Origin: Apoderus coryli
Taxonomy: Eukaryota; Arthropoda; Insecta; Coleoptera; Attelabidae
Reading direction: 5' to 3'
DNA: 64,000 bases
Assembly (NCBI GenBank): GCA_911728435.2
Contig: OU452206.1
Coordinates: forward strand, 372,001-436,000
The notes beneath the pieces were generated by a model. That model made no database searches and was not told the origin of the DNA. It worked only from the letters and a program-made list of their open reading frames with translations. This document shows, one piece after another, positions 10,754 through 23,165 of the stretch. Within the stretch, counting starts at the first letter, position 1. The number at the start of each line of letters is the position of its first letter. The translations under genes and the position numbers were made by a program.

Positions 10754-10995
10754 GAAAACAGTGGTGAGAGCCTGTTTTCTGTTTTAACACAGTTCGTTAG
10801 CAGTGGTGAGAGCCTGTTTCCCGATTTGTTTGACGACAGTTGATGGATTAACGTCTACATGGACGTTGATTAGTCAAATTTTGTCAGAAGGCTCATAGAT
10901 ATCAATCCATTAATACAATGTTTTTGTAACGCAGTAGTGGCAGCCTGCTTTGCACTTATCAGGACAACTGAAAACAGTGGTGACAGCCTGTTTTC
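10754..10995 (+). repeat. PLE-1 3'-region hairpin repeats, right copy
   Basis: Four related units lie at about 10754-10779, 10800-10819, 10931-10953 and 10970-10995. The first and last form perfect 8-bp stems GAAAACAG/CTGTTTTC with loops TGGTGAGAGC and TGGTGACAGC. The position between stop codon and PLTR suggests an RNA signal, perhaps for RT recognition. That role is inferred. Confidence 0.72.
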
Positions 10996-11056
10996 TCATT
11001 ACGAAAAAACAAATTAGTCTCCGTTCACGTTGTTTAGAAGTGGGGGCTTCGGGATG

Positions 11057-11728
11057 GTGGGGGAAGTGACAGTTCCCAACGCCGTTTTGGAGTCTGCTCA
11101 CAAAAAGGAAATCTTATTTTAGTGAGACTAATTATATAAATCAGAGAAAGGATTGATGGAACATTAGGATTGCCGAACAAAGAAATACACAATATATTAT
11201 ATTTTAATATATCCACCTCATTGATCTCGCGGTTATTCGGGGAAAAGAGTGACAGCTTTTCCTTCAAAATTAGCGAGAACTATTTATAGGTCCGCCCATG
11301 TTACCATCTATGAAATAAATGAAACGCTCGCCGTTTATACTTTTTATATTTGATACCTATCACTATAAGTTTTTGCAAATCGTTCTCTTGATCAAATTGT
11401 AGATTAGATCTTGGAATAGGCACCACGTTTTCTGCTTAATAATATTATTAATTCTCACATTTTAAACATTATTTTGGTTGTTTTCCTACAATTATATACA
11501 ACTATATACAATAAAAAAAATATGTCAGTTTTAACATTAATGTAACTCACCTTTACATACCAAAGGTAATATTACTTGCGAATTGTACTTTTTATATAAA
11601 ACATAAACCGTTGTTCTTGTAATTTGCAGCCCTGAAGAAGAAATTAAAAAAATTTCGAAAGCTTGGCATAGTAAAAAAGAGTTTTTTTACACTACACCAC
11701 ATTAGCCTATACCCCAATATATTGAACA

Positions 11729-11733
<5 letters not shown>
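11057..11733 (+). repeat. PLE-1 3' PLTR, right copy
   Basis: The downstream pseudo-LTR, with a hammerhead-like motif at 11632-11660. It stops at TTGAACATAT and enters (TA)n without the 38-nt extension seen at the opposite outer end. Confidence 0.85.
11632..11660 (+). ncRNA. hammerhead-like motif in PLE-1 PLTR
   Basis: Same core and stem as 8081-8109. Confidence 0.55.

Positions 11734-11759
<26 letters not shown>
11733..11759. repeat. (TA)n microsatellite
   Basis: A TA tract between the PLE-1 pair and unit 1 of the tandem array. It is the other half of the tract at 3224-3251. Confidence 0.95.
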
Positions 11760-12689
11760 CCTGCTATCAATGCTACGTCCGTATTACGCCCTTTTACGGT
11801 TAATATTGCATCCGAAGAATTGCTGCGTCCGTATATAGGACGCACTAAAGTCACGGCCTTATATCTTCGCTCTGTGAGCAGATACGACTATGATTTTTAG
11901 ATGGACTCGTCGGATTGCTACTCAGCTTGAATATATTTGATATTACATTTTCCGGTAGATCTCCAGAAGACTGTAAAATTGGAACAAAAAGGGACTCAGC
12001 ATCATACAAAAATTCCTATGAAGGTTCAGCGTGTTGCCGTAGAGGGCTCTGATGTTATATACATTTAAAGAATTATATATGGGAAAGTATACATTAGTGC
12101 GTCCCTGATGTGGCAACATTGTTTGCTTATTTTCTTTTCACCCTCTCGCATTTTAACATTTATTTCATTCGAACAAGTTTGATATGATAGGTATTTACAT
12201 TATTTAGTAGTGTTTTTTGGGGGAATCGTGTTAGACAGACAAAAAAAAAATTATTTTAATATTGATTAGGAAGGATTAATTAAATTTAAATGTTTTACAA
12301 AATATAAAACCCAATCAAGATATCTGTTCATTTAAAAAACTAAACAAAAATATTTTATAAACAAATATAAAAAACATAAACTGGCACGACATTCTTTCAC
12401 ATAACAATATTAACACCAAAACTGAAATGTTTATACCAACCAAAAATGACAACATAAACCGAGCTACTTCAGAAATTAAAATAAAAGAAAAAACGAAAAT
12501 TAATAGGAAAGCGGTGATAAATATTATTCTTTCGTGTCCTTTTTGAGATCAAGACAGACTAGTTTTCGATTACTCACTGAACCAAACAACCCTTAAATGA
12601 CTAAATGGATATGGGAGTTATGCTTGATAATGGCTTGATTTTTGTATTCCACATATAACTTCAATAGTCAAGGTTGCTGGCATTACACG

Positions 12690-13080
12690 CTGGTCACGGG
12701 GGTTTATGCATGTTAATTCTCTGAACCTTCTTTACACAAGTTTGGTCAGACCATGCCTTGAGTATGCCTCAGCGTTTGATCTCCACATTATGCTGTACAC
12801 CTAGTGAAAATTGAGCGTGTGCAGCACAAATTTCTCAGATACCTTGCCTACAAACTGCATATTGACTTGGTGGTATTTGATGATCGTTTTGAATTATATG
12901 CTGACTTAAAGTCCTATCTTGGCATTGACACGCTGAGTGGTCAACGCCATTATTTGATTTAATTCTACCATCATATCAATGGAAGGTTGACATGTCCTGA
13001 TCTTTTAAGCAAAATTGAAATTCGTGTTTTAAATCGTTCGGAAAAAATTATGGTTGCAATTCGTTCTTGGCGCGCTTGGT
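12690..13080 (+). pseudogene. non-LTR retrotransposon 3' fragment (Jockey/CR1-like), unit 1
   Basis: A degenerate plus-strand reading resembles the region after the RT thumb in insect Jockey-type elements: N-L-L-Y-T-S-L-V-R-P-C-L-E-Y-A-S, then H-Y-A-V-H and I-E-R-V-Q-H-K-F-L-R-Y. Frameshifts and stops are present and there is no catalytic RT core. It recurs in the other three module B copies. Confidence 0.6.
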
Positions 13081-13319
13081 TCGTCGTGCCAATGACAGTG
13101 AGGTGACGCTTTTTTTAATTTTGTTGTCCCGAGAAGAACCTTTTTGGGCTCAGTAAGTCACCTATTTGATAGGTACCTAACTGATGTATTGTCTTATATA
13201 TTGCTTTGTAATAGTGTAGAATGTTATGATATTGTTATCCAATTTATGCGTAATTAATTTGTATGTTGATTGTGTACTTCTTTTGAATTATTTTGAACTC
13301 AAGTAACTTGGCGGTTTTT

Positions 13320-15300
13320 AGGGACAACACGTCTCCAGCTTGCACGATTTCATGCCCCAAGTATTTCTTGTGTTGGCTTCTGAAAGCGTTGTATTCTGGT
13401 ACTAAGTGATCAAAAGTTTCTTCAGCCTCCAGAATCTGTAGTCATCGATCTCTTCAAGGCCTAACTTTGCCCTATGTTTTCTAAGGCGACAATGTCCTGT
13501 AAGAATACGTAGCCTGATATCCAAACAGATCTTCGATCTTTCTTGGTTGAAGTTTCCAAGGAATTTCTTGGAGTGTATCAATCCAGGTAGAATTTGCCTG
13601 AGTATTACTCTCTCTGTTCCTTCTTAATTCTGAACTTCTCCTTGAAGGTGTGTTTCCATAAGTCGCAGAACGGTTCAGACCTAACAAAAGGGATTGACAC
13701 ACCCTGTTTTGCTAACTTATTGGCGGCATCGTTTCCCCTGATACTAGAATTTCCGGTATCCAAACAAGGGAAACTCTGTTATTATTGCTAAGTTAGAAGA
13801 CCTCTTAAGCATTCTCATTTTTGAGCTAATGACATATGAACTCAGCGATAATGTTGTCGGTTGTGTGGATCACAATGTCGCACCGTAAAGGTTAATTTGT
13901 ATGCATCTACCGATTTCATGAATTTCCGCTTGGAAAACGCTGGAGTATATTCCCATTGATTGTGAGTATTTGGTGCCAGGCCGGAATACTTTGCCTTTGT
14001 CCCTTTAATGGTTTTGGAGCCGTCTGTAAACCATTTGATAGTGTTTTCTCTAAGTTTTCCGGTGTGTAAGTTCCTTTCCCAGTCCCTCTGGTGACTTAAC
14101 GATGTAGTAAAGGTCTTCCGAAAGTTATATTTTTTCTTAGTTTCGTCACTAGCGAGGTTTAGAGACGTGATTTGTTTGATCAGATATGTCCATTCATTTA
14201 TTTACTGATCTTTCTATCACCAAGTGCAAAAGTGTGAAATTCGTAATAATCTCTAGTGCCCTAGTTGGACACGTTTATCATCGCCCCACTAATGCATATG
14301 CCTCCTAGTCTTTGTACCCTATCAAGTGCCAGACTATTGCCCCATATGTTATGATCGGTATCACAATCATGATGTACATCCACCGCAGTATTTTGGGATA
14401 ACAGCCCAAGTCTCCCAGATTTCTGAACACCATCAGAGCTTTTGTTGCTTTATACTAACCGCTATTTCAACATGCTTATTACAAAGAAGTTTAATATCAA
14501 GGGTGATTCCTAGATATTTTACTTCAGACTTCTGTTCAATGACCTCATAATTCAGGATAATTCGTCTGATATTTAGAGTTTCCTCGTTCTAGTGAATTGC
14601 GGTTTTTGCTGAATTTATGCTCAACCCCACAAATGTACACCGTTACTCAATTATCCGGAGACACTTTTGTATTATGTTACCCACCCAAAGTGCTTTTAAT
14701 TTGCCCCGGGCTACTATGACAATCTCGTCAGCATATTCTATACATTCTATGCCTTGATCTGTCAGTTCATACAGTAGTTCGTGTACTACCAGGTCCACAT
14801 AAAAGGGGAGGTTACTACTCCTTCAGGACACTGTGAGTTGCTCTGATGGTAGTGTTTTGGTCTCCCACTTTTGTCTCAGCTCTTCTTGTAGTAAGCATCT
14901 CTTGCATCCTAGTGATGGTTTTGTTCACCCCTCTTCCCTCCACAGACGCATGTGGTGTGTTATCGAACGCTCCATAGATGTTCAAAAAGGCGCAGATTGT
15001 TGCTTCTTTGTTATCCAAGGACCTTCGGACGATGTCTGTGAGCTAATACAGAATAGTCGCTGTAAATCTGCATTCTCTATACGCATGCTGCCCTGCCCTA
15101 CAAGGGAGCGTGCTGCAGAGTATCCGTTCTGATATTGTTATCTAATACTTCTTCTATTGTTTTTAGAACACACGATGTGAGTGATCTCGAGGTCGAAAAG
15201 ACATGGTGTCAGTCCTGTATTATTTTCCTATTTTTGGTATGAAAGTGACCTTTGCCCTTCGCGTCAATTTCCCAGTATGTATCCCAAAGCCAAACTGTTT
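13320..15300 (-). pseudogene. R1/I-like non-LTR retrotransposon remnant with RNase H, unit 1
   Basis: Minus-strand fragments in several frames follow the order of an insect non-LTR ORF2. They start with RT finger pieces (about 15100-15300), then a palm block with A-F-L-N-I-Y-G-A-F-D-N-T (about 14960-15010). The catalytic box (about 14720-14750) reads YADE and not YADD. An RNase H start F-T-D-G-S-K follows (about 14010-14040), and the C-terminal part has L-T-G-H-C-R-L-R (about 13475-13505). Many stops and frameshifts make it dead. In this copy it is cut off upstream at about 15302 by the join to module A; the copy at 36875-39500 continues further. Confidence 0.75.
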
Positions 15301-15302
15301 TT

Positions 15303-17857
15303 TGTTATATTTGTTTATTAAAATATTTAACATGATTTCACTCATTTGAAAGAAATATCAAAAAATCAGTTCATAGTATTGTTTTATTTGTGAAAATCAG
15401 GTTGCACTCATATAACTGGCAATAAACTTTGGTTACTAATTGTGAATCTGTATACTTGCATATAGTTTTTGCAGAATATGTGGCGTATTAGATCTACCAT
15501 TAAAGAAAAAATCATTTTTAATACAGTAAAACGACGTGTCTTGCTAGACTCACCCTGTATGTATATTAAAACACAACATTCATATGCCACTTTTTTGAAG
15601 GAACCCTTACTTAAAATGGTAAATTAAAATTTGAAAATTTTGTCACAATTATATTTTAACAAAAATATTCCATCACAAGTAAAATTCAGTCTTTCTACTG
15701 ATTCCTAATTTATAAAATTTCAACACTCTACCATCGGTATTGTACGAAATATACAAAATTGGCTGATTGACATTTAGTTGTTTAGTTTTTTAATAGTGAA
15801 TAATTAAAACCAAAAATATAATTTCTATTAAATAGCAGTAATTGATTTGAATTTATAAATTAAGAAGCAAATAAATAAAGCCCAAAGTAAACCTCTTCTC
15901 TTATCTTTTTATTATTGTGACAATTTTCGCCCGCAAGAGATCGGCGGAAAATAAAAGTGTGAATTTCAAAATAACCCTATATTATCTTAGTTAAAAGAGA
16001 CAAAGGAAAATGTTTTATGCAAAAATTTCTTTACAACGAATGTTGAATTATCTGCCGATATCAGAGTGAGTATAGTGGGTCAGGTAAAAAAGTTATCGGA
16101 CCTAACCCCGTTTTTTTGAACTGGGACAACCTGTATATTTGATTCTAAGAAGATATAATTTTAAGTTATCTTTTCAAAAATATAGCACCCCATGATATTG
16201 GTTTTCTATGCGATTTATTTCAACTGTATTATTTTAAACCACAGTTAGTAGTCAATGAAAGAAAAGCTAATATCCTAGAAACAAAACTATGTTGATATTA
16301 AAACGAAATAAAAGATTCAGATAAAGCTATTGAGGTATTGGGATTTTAAGGCATTCATGATGATCAAGTTGCTCACAAGTTAAGATGACTTCTTTATAAA
16401 TTTTATTTTCCAACACTCCCCAAAGAAAAAAATCTGGAGGTGTTAGATGTGGAGATTGTGTTGGCCACCTTATAGGTCCGTGTGTTCTTATCCAACGGTT
16501 TCTAAAGTGAGTATGTAATTACTCTCTTATTCGAAGAGCGTTATGGGTCGAGGCGTCATCGGTGAAAGTAAATCTCTCGTACTTCATTTAAGGGAACATA
16601 ATCAAGGATATTGAAAAAGTTTGATTAGACTATATCCAGATATCTATCTGCATTTAAATAAATAATAATGAAACGTAATTTATTGGTACAAAACTCCAAA
16701 AGGCCATTGACCGAAGTCTTTCAGCCTAGCATTTAAATTTTCTTCAAACCAGTTACAAAATTCTATCATCCCACATCATCAAATATTGGGTAATACAAAC
16801 ATAATAAGGTAAATATTTATTGGACCTCAATATTCTGTGCACCTTAGATTTTTAAACTCCAATTTTAACTGACCCCGTATACTCATTCTGAAATGCGCAG
16901 ATTATTCAACAATCATTATAAACAAACTTTTATATAAAACATTTTTCTATATCTCTTTTAGCTAACACATTTTTTTATTTTCCCCCGTATCTCTGCGAGA
17001 TCAAATTTTGATCTTTCAATTATAAGTTTAAACCAAAAAGAACACAGGACATCATCTATATTACTTTCTTGAGATTTTTTTTTAAGTAATTGAAGGAAAC
17101 CAAATTTCTATAAACGAAAGTAGTTATCGAGGATAAATTTGAAAACTTGTAAAACGAATGAGTGAATTGACGGTGCAGTGTGTCTTCAAAATGAAGAATT
17201 TTGAATGAAATAAATTATTCGAAAATAATTTGAAAAATAGATTTCAAAGCAAATAGAGAAACGAAAACAATACAAGAATCTTTCATGACATAATATAATA
17301 GAGGTTCACTGAACATCGAATCTGTAATGGAGAGAAAAGAGTAAATCCCTTATAATTTATTTATGTGACTTTAATAAAACTTGTATGATTAAAATGATAT
17401 TTCTGCATGGAAGCAGATTATTTCCTTTAAAAACACTTACAATTACATAATATTTTTGTTGTTTCGCAAGTTAAAGGACTCCCGTTATATTAGGAGTACT
17501 ATATGATGCCCATGTGTGTATGTCGTATAATATAGATTCTACCGCTTTAATGATGCCCGTTAATGTTGTCACTAAAATGTGATAGAGGCAACGTTGTCGG
17601 GCGTTATTGAATATGTAAAATATATACAATATATACAAACGGGCTTCATATAGTTGTACATACATAGCGGGCGTTCGGAAAACTGGAAAATATCAAAATT
17701 TTGTATATTGTTTAAAGCTACCCCTCCCAGGTTGCCTCGACTAAACAAATTAAATCAAACCGTTATATACAAAATACAATGCCCCTGGCCCTCTACAAGT
17801 GCCGGGCGTCTGAGTGCCCATAGTGTGTACTGGGCTTCCTAAAGGTAGATAGGTACG
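15303..17857. repeat. module A (right half), copy 2
   Basis: Nearly identical to 455-3223 at an offset of 14634 downstream of the shared deletion. The join in this copy lies between GGAACCC and TTACTTAAAATGG near 15606. It contains a DDE remnant at 16314-16584 and the GGGCGT motif cluster at about 17479-17844. Confidence 0.85.
16314..16584 (-). pseudogene. DDE transposase remnant, copy in unit 1
   Basis: A copy of the fragment at 1680-1950, with the same stop and motif blocks. Confidence 0.68.

Positions 17858-17886
<29 letters not shown>
17858..17886. repeat. (TA)n microsatellite
   Basis: A TA tract at the right end of unit 1 and the left edge of segment C. Confidence 0.95.
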
Positions 17887-17889
<3 letters not shown>

Positions 17890-17899
17890 CCCACCTATC

Positions 17900-18155
17900 T
17901 TACTTGCCTCCACACATATAACAGACGCACATGCCTCCACCCTTTCCGCTAATGCTACAGCTGTATATTATATACCAGACGATTCGCATTTGCCATCTTA
18001 TTAAGGGCACGGTGAGAGGGGTAAGGAAATACAAAATAAAACTTATACAAATAAAAATGAAACACAAGATAGCAAATGGACTCCATACACGTAGCGACAA
18101 ATTGGCCTCCAGTGTGTATATAAAACAACACGGATGCGACGCAGTGGCCTCCAGC
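17900..18155. repeat. GCCTCC motif cluster, left end of segment C
   Basis: Four plus-strand GCCTCC words, two of them within TGGCCTCCAG, lie in about 255 bp next to the (TA)n boundary. Confidence 0.55.
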
Positions 18156-18199
18156 GCTGTTGCACGCTTTCCCCTCTTATTTATTTGATTGTTTTTACG

Positions 18200-20570
18200 T
18201 CGCCGAAATAGTTCAGTGAAATATTTGAGCTTATGTATGTGACGATGAATAATTTAATACCTTACTTAATACTATACTATAATACCTAGTATATAGATAC
18301 GATTACGTGGTATTGGTGCGAAAGATACAGAATTATCTCGAGTTTTAATTATGTTATTAACTTCATTAAGGGTGATCCAAAAAAAATATAATAATATTTT
18401 GTACTTGCATTGTAACTTTTTTAAACGTGTACCAATTCTTGTAAATATTGGCTTGTCTGAAGAACTAACTGCAGATTTAGTCAAAAAACTTTCGGTTTCG
18501 GCGATCGCTACAGCAGGTAAATATGCATATTTTTCGAGAAGATATCCTGTAAGAATTTGTGGTACGAAAGTAATTGAATTTTTAGAATCATAACTGGCCG
18601 AAGCAAAAGATTGGTGGCAATGGCAACAAACAAGGCCGAAAAAGGTAAATGAAAATTAAATAACAAAACTTAAAAATATATACAAGGACCTTAGCTGAGG
18701 TAGCGTAGATTTTTTTTAATTGATCTAAGATTGACAGGAACTAATAGTTATGCTTTGCATAACCAAATATGTAACTGAAATTTCACTTTCTCCAAAATCT
18801 AAACCAAAAGAAAGTTTTATAGGAACTTAAATGAAAAGATGGCTTTTTCCTCTTTTTTTCAATATTAAGTAGGCCTCGTATATGACAAAATTCAAATTGC
18901 TTCGATATCTTATTAGTAAAGCAAATTACTGCGATTCCTTTACATAATATTAATATTTTATTGCATTTAAATAGATTGATTTATGGATTATAGTTAAATT
19001 ACGATTATACTTATAGATTTGTACCTATGCAAAAAAATTAGCGAATTATCTTAAGAAACAACCAAACGAGCTATTTCAAATGATAAAAAGATTGCGTATC
19101 CTAGTTCAACATATTTTTGAAGTTTTTTTAAATTTTTCATTTATCGGTTTAAGAAATATTTTTTAAAATTTTTGTTCGTTGACGCAAACAGCGTGAGTCA
19201 TTTGTACAAACTTAATGAATTAGTCGTGGCAGCTAAACAGTAATCGAAGTTAACAAGGAAAGGGATCATAAACAACTACATAAACAATATGCACATACGT
19301 ACGGATGGACAGTTAACATCAATATTGCAAGCATTCAATAAAAAAAAAAAATACACGGATAAATAAGAGAGTTGAAAGAGGTGATGAATTAGGCTACTCA
19401 AGGGTTGGTTATAGCGCAGCTAATCTTCAACTTTCATAAGAAAGAAACATATTAGTCTGAGATAAACACAAGTTCTGATGTTTGACCTCGACTGTTGCGT
19501 GACGAAACCTGCACAACAAAAAAAGAATCGCATGTGTAGGAGTGAAACTTTGTGATTTTTTTACCCACTTCAATTGTCTATTATTCAATTTCAAATGTCA
19601 GTGTGTGAAAATCTTTTAAATATTTCCGGAGCCTGAATGTTACTTGGATGTTAACATAACGGGTAGAAATCCATTAAAAAGGTATAATATGGAAAGTAAA
19701 AATGATTTTAACTAAAATTATATACACGGTGAGTTATTAGTGCGTTGAACCTCAAAGACCAAAAATTTCACGCATAACTAAGCAGCCAGTGTTTAGGCAG
19801 TCATAAAGTACGTATTTTAAAATTATTGATATTTGTACAGGGTGGCTCATCTCATCAGGATGAACCAAACTTACGTTTTTTTAAATGGAAAGCCCTATTT
19901 GTTATTCCACAATTTCATTGGTTTAGACTTGACAAGTCAAATATTTTAATAACCAGAAGAGATACGGACATGTGATTTTCAGGAGATTAAAGACAAACCA
20001 TTATGTGACTAGAGCCATGACTGTAGATTGTTTAAATTTAATCGATACTGAAATTTACAGCCTGTAAACAAAACTACTGATTTTTTCTCGAACATAAAGA
20101 TCCGAGATTTCCGTTAAAATTTGATTATTTTTTTATAAACACTGAAATGAAAAAAAAATGTTACAATGATCTGTTAGATAATTATTTATTAAATGTTGAT
20201 TTTTGGTTAAATACAAATAAATTTCTTGAAAAAGTAGTTCATTCTTAAGTGGAGTTATAATTTCAGTAATGAAAAATAAAATAAAAATAATTTCGTTGAG
20301 ATTGGACTTTTATTTTTAAATACCGAACATTAAATTTATCTAAATTCGGATTATTTTTACAGTAGTGCTGTAAATTCATCGCTAAAATGCTGTAAATTCA
20401 TCGTTAAAATATTGCATCATAATCACCTTTTATACGGACTATAATAGACTTTTTATGGAGAAAAGGAAAAACCTGTTTCAGCTTATTGGCCAATAGTTTT
20501 TACGGAAAATGTTTAAATACCTTTTAACCTAAACATCTAGATACTTCATAATTTCGCACTTATAACCGGT
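18200..20570. other. AT-rich interior of segment C
   Basis: No recognised gene. One open stretch on the plus strand (18351-18593) contains a less AT-biased block with S-E-E-L-T-A-D-L-V-K-K-L and G-K-Y-A-Y-F-S-R-R-Y-P. It could be a fragment of a transposon protein, but I cannot assign it. A TACAGGGTGGCTCAT string at about 19847 resembles the ends of insect IS630-type transposons. Confidence 0.35.
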
Positions 20571-20656
20571 AATATTAACTCGAAATTGAAACTCAAAGTC
20601 CAATCTACTATTTTAATTCAAAACGTTCTATCAAACACACCAATGGGCAAAAGTAC

Positions 20657-20685
20657 ATTTCGAGAACACTGGTTCTCATCATCAA
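20657..20685 (-). ncRNA. hammerhead-like motif, PLE-4 left arm
   Basis: Minus strand: TTGATGA (core C replaced by T), one T, a stem with GAGAAC and GTTCTC, then GAAAT. A decayed version of the right-arm motif. Confidence 0.45.
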
Positions 20686-20949
20686 CTTTTAACGATACAA
20701 AGCAATAAAATCAATATACAAAGTCAATATTGAAAATGGTTTGAAAAGCCTTGGAACGCTCACAACTGTGTATTGCAAAACCGGCACTCACTCGCAAAAT
20801 CGGCATTCACTCGCTAATGTGTATGAATTATTCCATCTCAGGGATTTCTGTTGTGAACTCTAAGATGGCTAAACAGACCGATCCTCGAGCCACAAACCTT
20901 ATCACAAAATTGACACACCCAATCGCCAACATTTACCGGCTGTTGTAGC

Positions 20950-22000
20950 TGTGCTGCCCCATCGATGCGTTCTCTCTCTTTTCGATGCTGTTTCTTTGCA
21001 CCCTCATGTCGCCGACGCTGCTCTTCAAAAACTTGATGACCCTAGTAAATGGTACGCCTCCATCTCGGTCGGTCGTTCCCGATCTGCTCCCAGTTGCTCT
21101 TTACATCTAAGCCATACTTCTTTATGTTGGTCTTAGGAACATCCGTACCTCTTTTGCTGCCCTCCTTGATTTCGTGAGCCGACCTTAAGTTGTGAACAAA
21201 GGATTCTCTTTGAAAGGCGTTCCGTTGGCAAGCAGATTACGTGGCAGCTGGTGGCTCACAGTCATCGCCTCAATGCCAGTTGTTTTGTCTTCCTCTAAAA
21301 CGCTGATGTCTGTTCGTCGGTCCTGCCATTTGATTCCAAGAACTCTTCTAAGACATCGTTAATGGTACTTCTCTAAGGGTTTTAAATGCCTCCGATAAGT
21401 GGTCCAAGACTCACAGCTGTACGTAAGGGTAGGAACTACAATAGCATTATACACTCGCAATTTATTTCGAACGTCGATGTTATGATTATGGAAGCCTCTC
21501 GGCCTTAGTCGGACAAAATATGAGCTTGCCCATCTTCTGCGATGCTGAATACGGCGCGAGAATACTGCCGAGGTAAGAGACACTCTCGATGTTCTGAAGT
21601 CTGTCTCCGTTAACTTGAATATGTGGTGGGACAGCCCTATTGTTTGGTGCAGGCTGGCAGAGAATCTGTGTTTTCTTTATATTTAGTTCATGCGCGATCT
21701 CCTGTATGCGCTGTTAAATGCATTTAGTATATATTGAAGATCCCCTTCTGTATCAGCTAGTACAACGTTGTCATCCTCGCATTGAAGCTCAATGATGTGC
21801 ATACGATCTTTGTCTCAGTTTGCAGTCTAGGAAGCTTGAAGAGTCCGCCGCCATCAAATCTGTAGACGATCTCTATTCCCCCCGGTAGTTCATCCTTAAC
21901 AAGTTGAGTGACCCTTTCCACAAACATCGAAAACAAAATCGGTGCAATGACACAACCCTGTTTTACGCCAGTGTTATGGGAAAGGGCTCTCCCGGTCCGT
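20950..22000 (-). pseudogene. non-LTR RT fragment (RTE/R2-type 'craniofacial development protein 2-like')
   Basis: Minus-strand pieces in order from about 21960: Q-G-C-V-I-A-P-I-L-F-S-M-F (RT motif B), a catalytic-site stretch reading EDDNVVLAD, Q-V-N-G-D-R-L-Q with Y-L-G-S-I-L, then L-R-V-Y-N-A-I-V-V-P-T-L-T-Y (21359-21583), and R-C-L-R-R-V-L-G-I-K-W-Q-D-R. Frames change between blocks and stops are present, so it is inactive. The clade assignment is tentative. Confidence 0.68.
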
Positions 22001-22142
22001 TGCTGATTAGAACTGCTGCTGCAAACTTTGTAATAAACGAAAGAAAACTAGCAGTGCCATTAATTACTTGTGAGCGTTTCGAGAGGTTTTCAAACATTTT
22101 TATTTTACTTTTATTAATTTTATCGCTTTGGACCGTTTAAAG

Positions 22143-22171
22143 CTGATGATGAGAACTACTGTTCTCGAAAC
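22143..22171 (+). ncRNA. hammerhead-like ribozyme motif, PLE-4 right arm
   Basis: CTGATGA (22143-22149), one T, stem GAGAAC (22151-22156) pairing GTTCTC (22161-22166) around a TACT loop, then GAAAC (22167-22171). A strong core match. Confidence 0.65.
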
Positions 22172-22265
22172 GTGTACTTTTGTCCGTCGGTTTGTTGGAT
22201 AGGGTGTTTTCAATAACTAAAATAGTGATTTGGATTTTGAGTTCCATTTCCGATTTATTGATTCC

Positions 22266-22780
22266 ACTTTGAGTAAAGATTACATGTTTTGGTTAATTTT
22301 AAACTTTTTGTATCATGAGTCTCTTTTATTTTAGCATCAAAACAAACACTAACACACAAAATTCTATTGTCGGCAGAGCAATCTAAATTAATAAAACGAT
22401 ACTTTAAGAGCCATATTCAAAAGAAAAATGAAGAATTGATTAGGAAACATCCTAATTTATTGAGCAATAAGGGCGGGTTAGAATGAAGACATACGATACT
22501 TACCTTACATAATGTAACAGTTTATTATGTTTAGCCTAAATAATAGTAACCAAAATATTACCATTTGATTGCTATAATTTATTTGAATTTGACGATATTT
22601 GTTTTTATGTTAATTACCTTTTTTAAAAAACTTTCTAATTTTTAGTTCAAAGAGAAAACATATACAGCTTCTTAATGTTTCAAGTTGATTCATTTTACGT
22701 ACAAAACCTGAATTTCCAACCCTTATCCTATTTTTCCGAATCACCAACGGTGTTATTAAATTATCAGACTGTTCAAATAT
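22266..22780. other. AT-rich segment C sequence without recognisable genes
   Basis: No family motif seen on either strand. Short open frames are composition-driven. Confidence 0.4.
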
Positions 22781-22784
22781 CGTA

Positions 22785-23165
22785 ACTGCCTCCACCACCT
22801 ATCTTACACTTGTAATGCAAGTATATTAATACCACTATTGTTTCAAATGCGTGATTGCCAAATCTCAGAGGCCAGTAGGTCCATTAGATGTATGGAGGCA
22901 ACTTCGTTCAGCTCACATATAATTTGTATATGTGTATATGTCCAAGGCGCCACCTGAACTTTTTTTCTCGAACTAAACTGTATAACTGTATATGTGTAAG
23001 TGGCGAACTGGCCTCCACCACAATTTTCGGCAGTGGCCTCCTGGGGTCTATTCTAATCATTTAAACTACTTATACACGGGGGTACTGAGTTGCCTCCGAA
23101 ATTTCGCAGTTGCCTCCGTTTTGGAGGCAAGTTCGTTCAGCGAATGTACTGATACGGAGGCCAAT
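22785..23165. repeat. GCCTCC motif cluster, right end of segment C
   Basis: Eight GCCTCC or GGAGGC words in about 380 bp on both strands. Two lie in a longer repeated block, GGAGGCAASTTCGTTCAGC, at 22894 and 23123. Confidence 0.55.

Larger units (their letters stand above)
3251..11733. mobile_element. PLE-1 head-to-head pair inside (TA)n
   Basis: Two almost identical Penelope-like elements face head to head, with the minus copy at 3251-7503 and the plus copy at 7518-11733. A 14-nt spacer (7504-7517) lies at the centre. Each copy has PLTR, ORF, structured 3' region and PLTR in that order. Both outer ends are element 3' ends and both abut (TA)n, so the pair sits inside a microsatellite. The left outer end extends about 38 nt further than the right one, matching the known one-sided PLTR extension of PLEs. 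Confidence 0.92.
11760..17857. repeat. tandem unit 1 (module B left half + module A right half)
   Basis: The first of three near-identical units of about 6.1 kb (the others start at 23194 and 29309). Module B spans about 11760-15302 and module A about 15303-17857, joined at a sharp breakpoint near 15302. The left end, next to (TA)n, is rich in GGACGCA-like words (complement TGCGTCC). The stretch 11880-12690 has no recognisable gene. Confidence 0.88.
20573..22265. mobile_element. PLE-4 inverted ends flanking an RT fragment
   Basis: The arms at about 20573-20715 and 22110-22265 are inverted, diverged copies of one PLE-type end. Each includes a hammerhead-like motif and a following ACTTTTG stretch. 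The 3' ends point outward, as in the other PLE pairs here. The sequence between them is a decayed non-LTR RT (20950-22000), probably a nested insertion. Confidence 0.55.

Noticed and set aside
14833..15132. 99-codon plus-strand frame, repeated in the B modules
   Set aside because: It is the complement of the R1/I-like RT palm region, whose motifs read on the minus strand.
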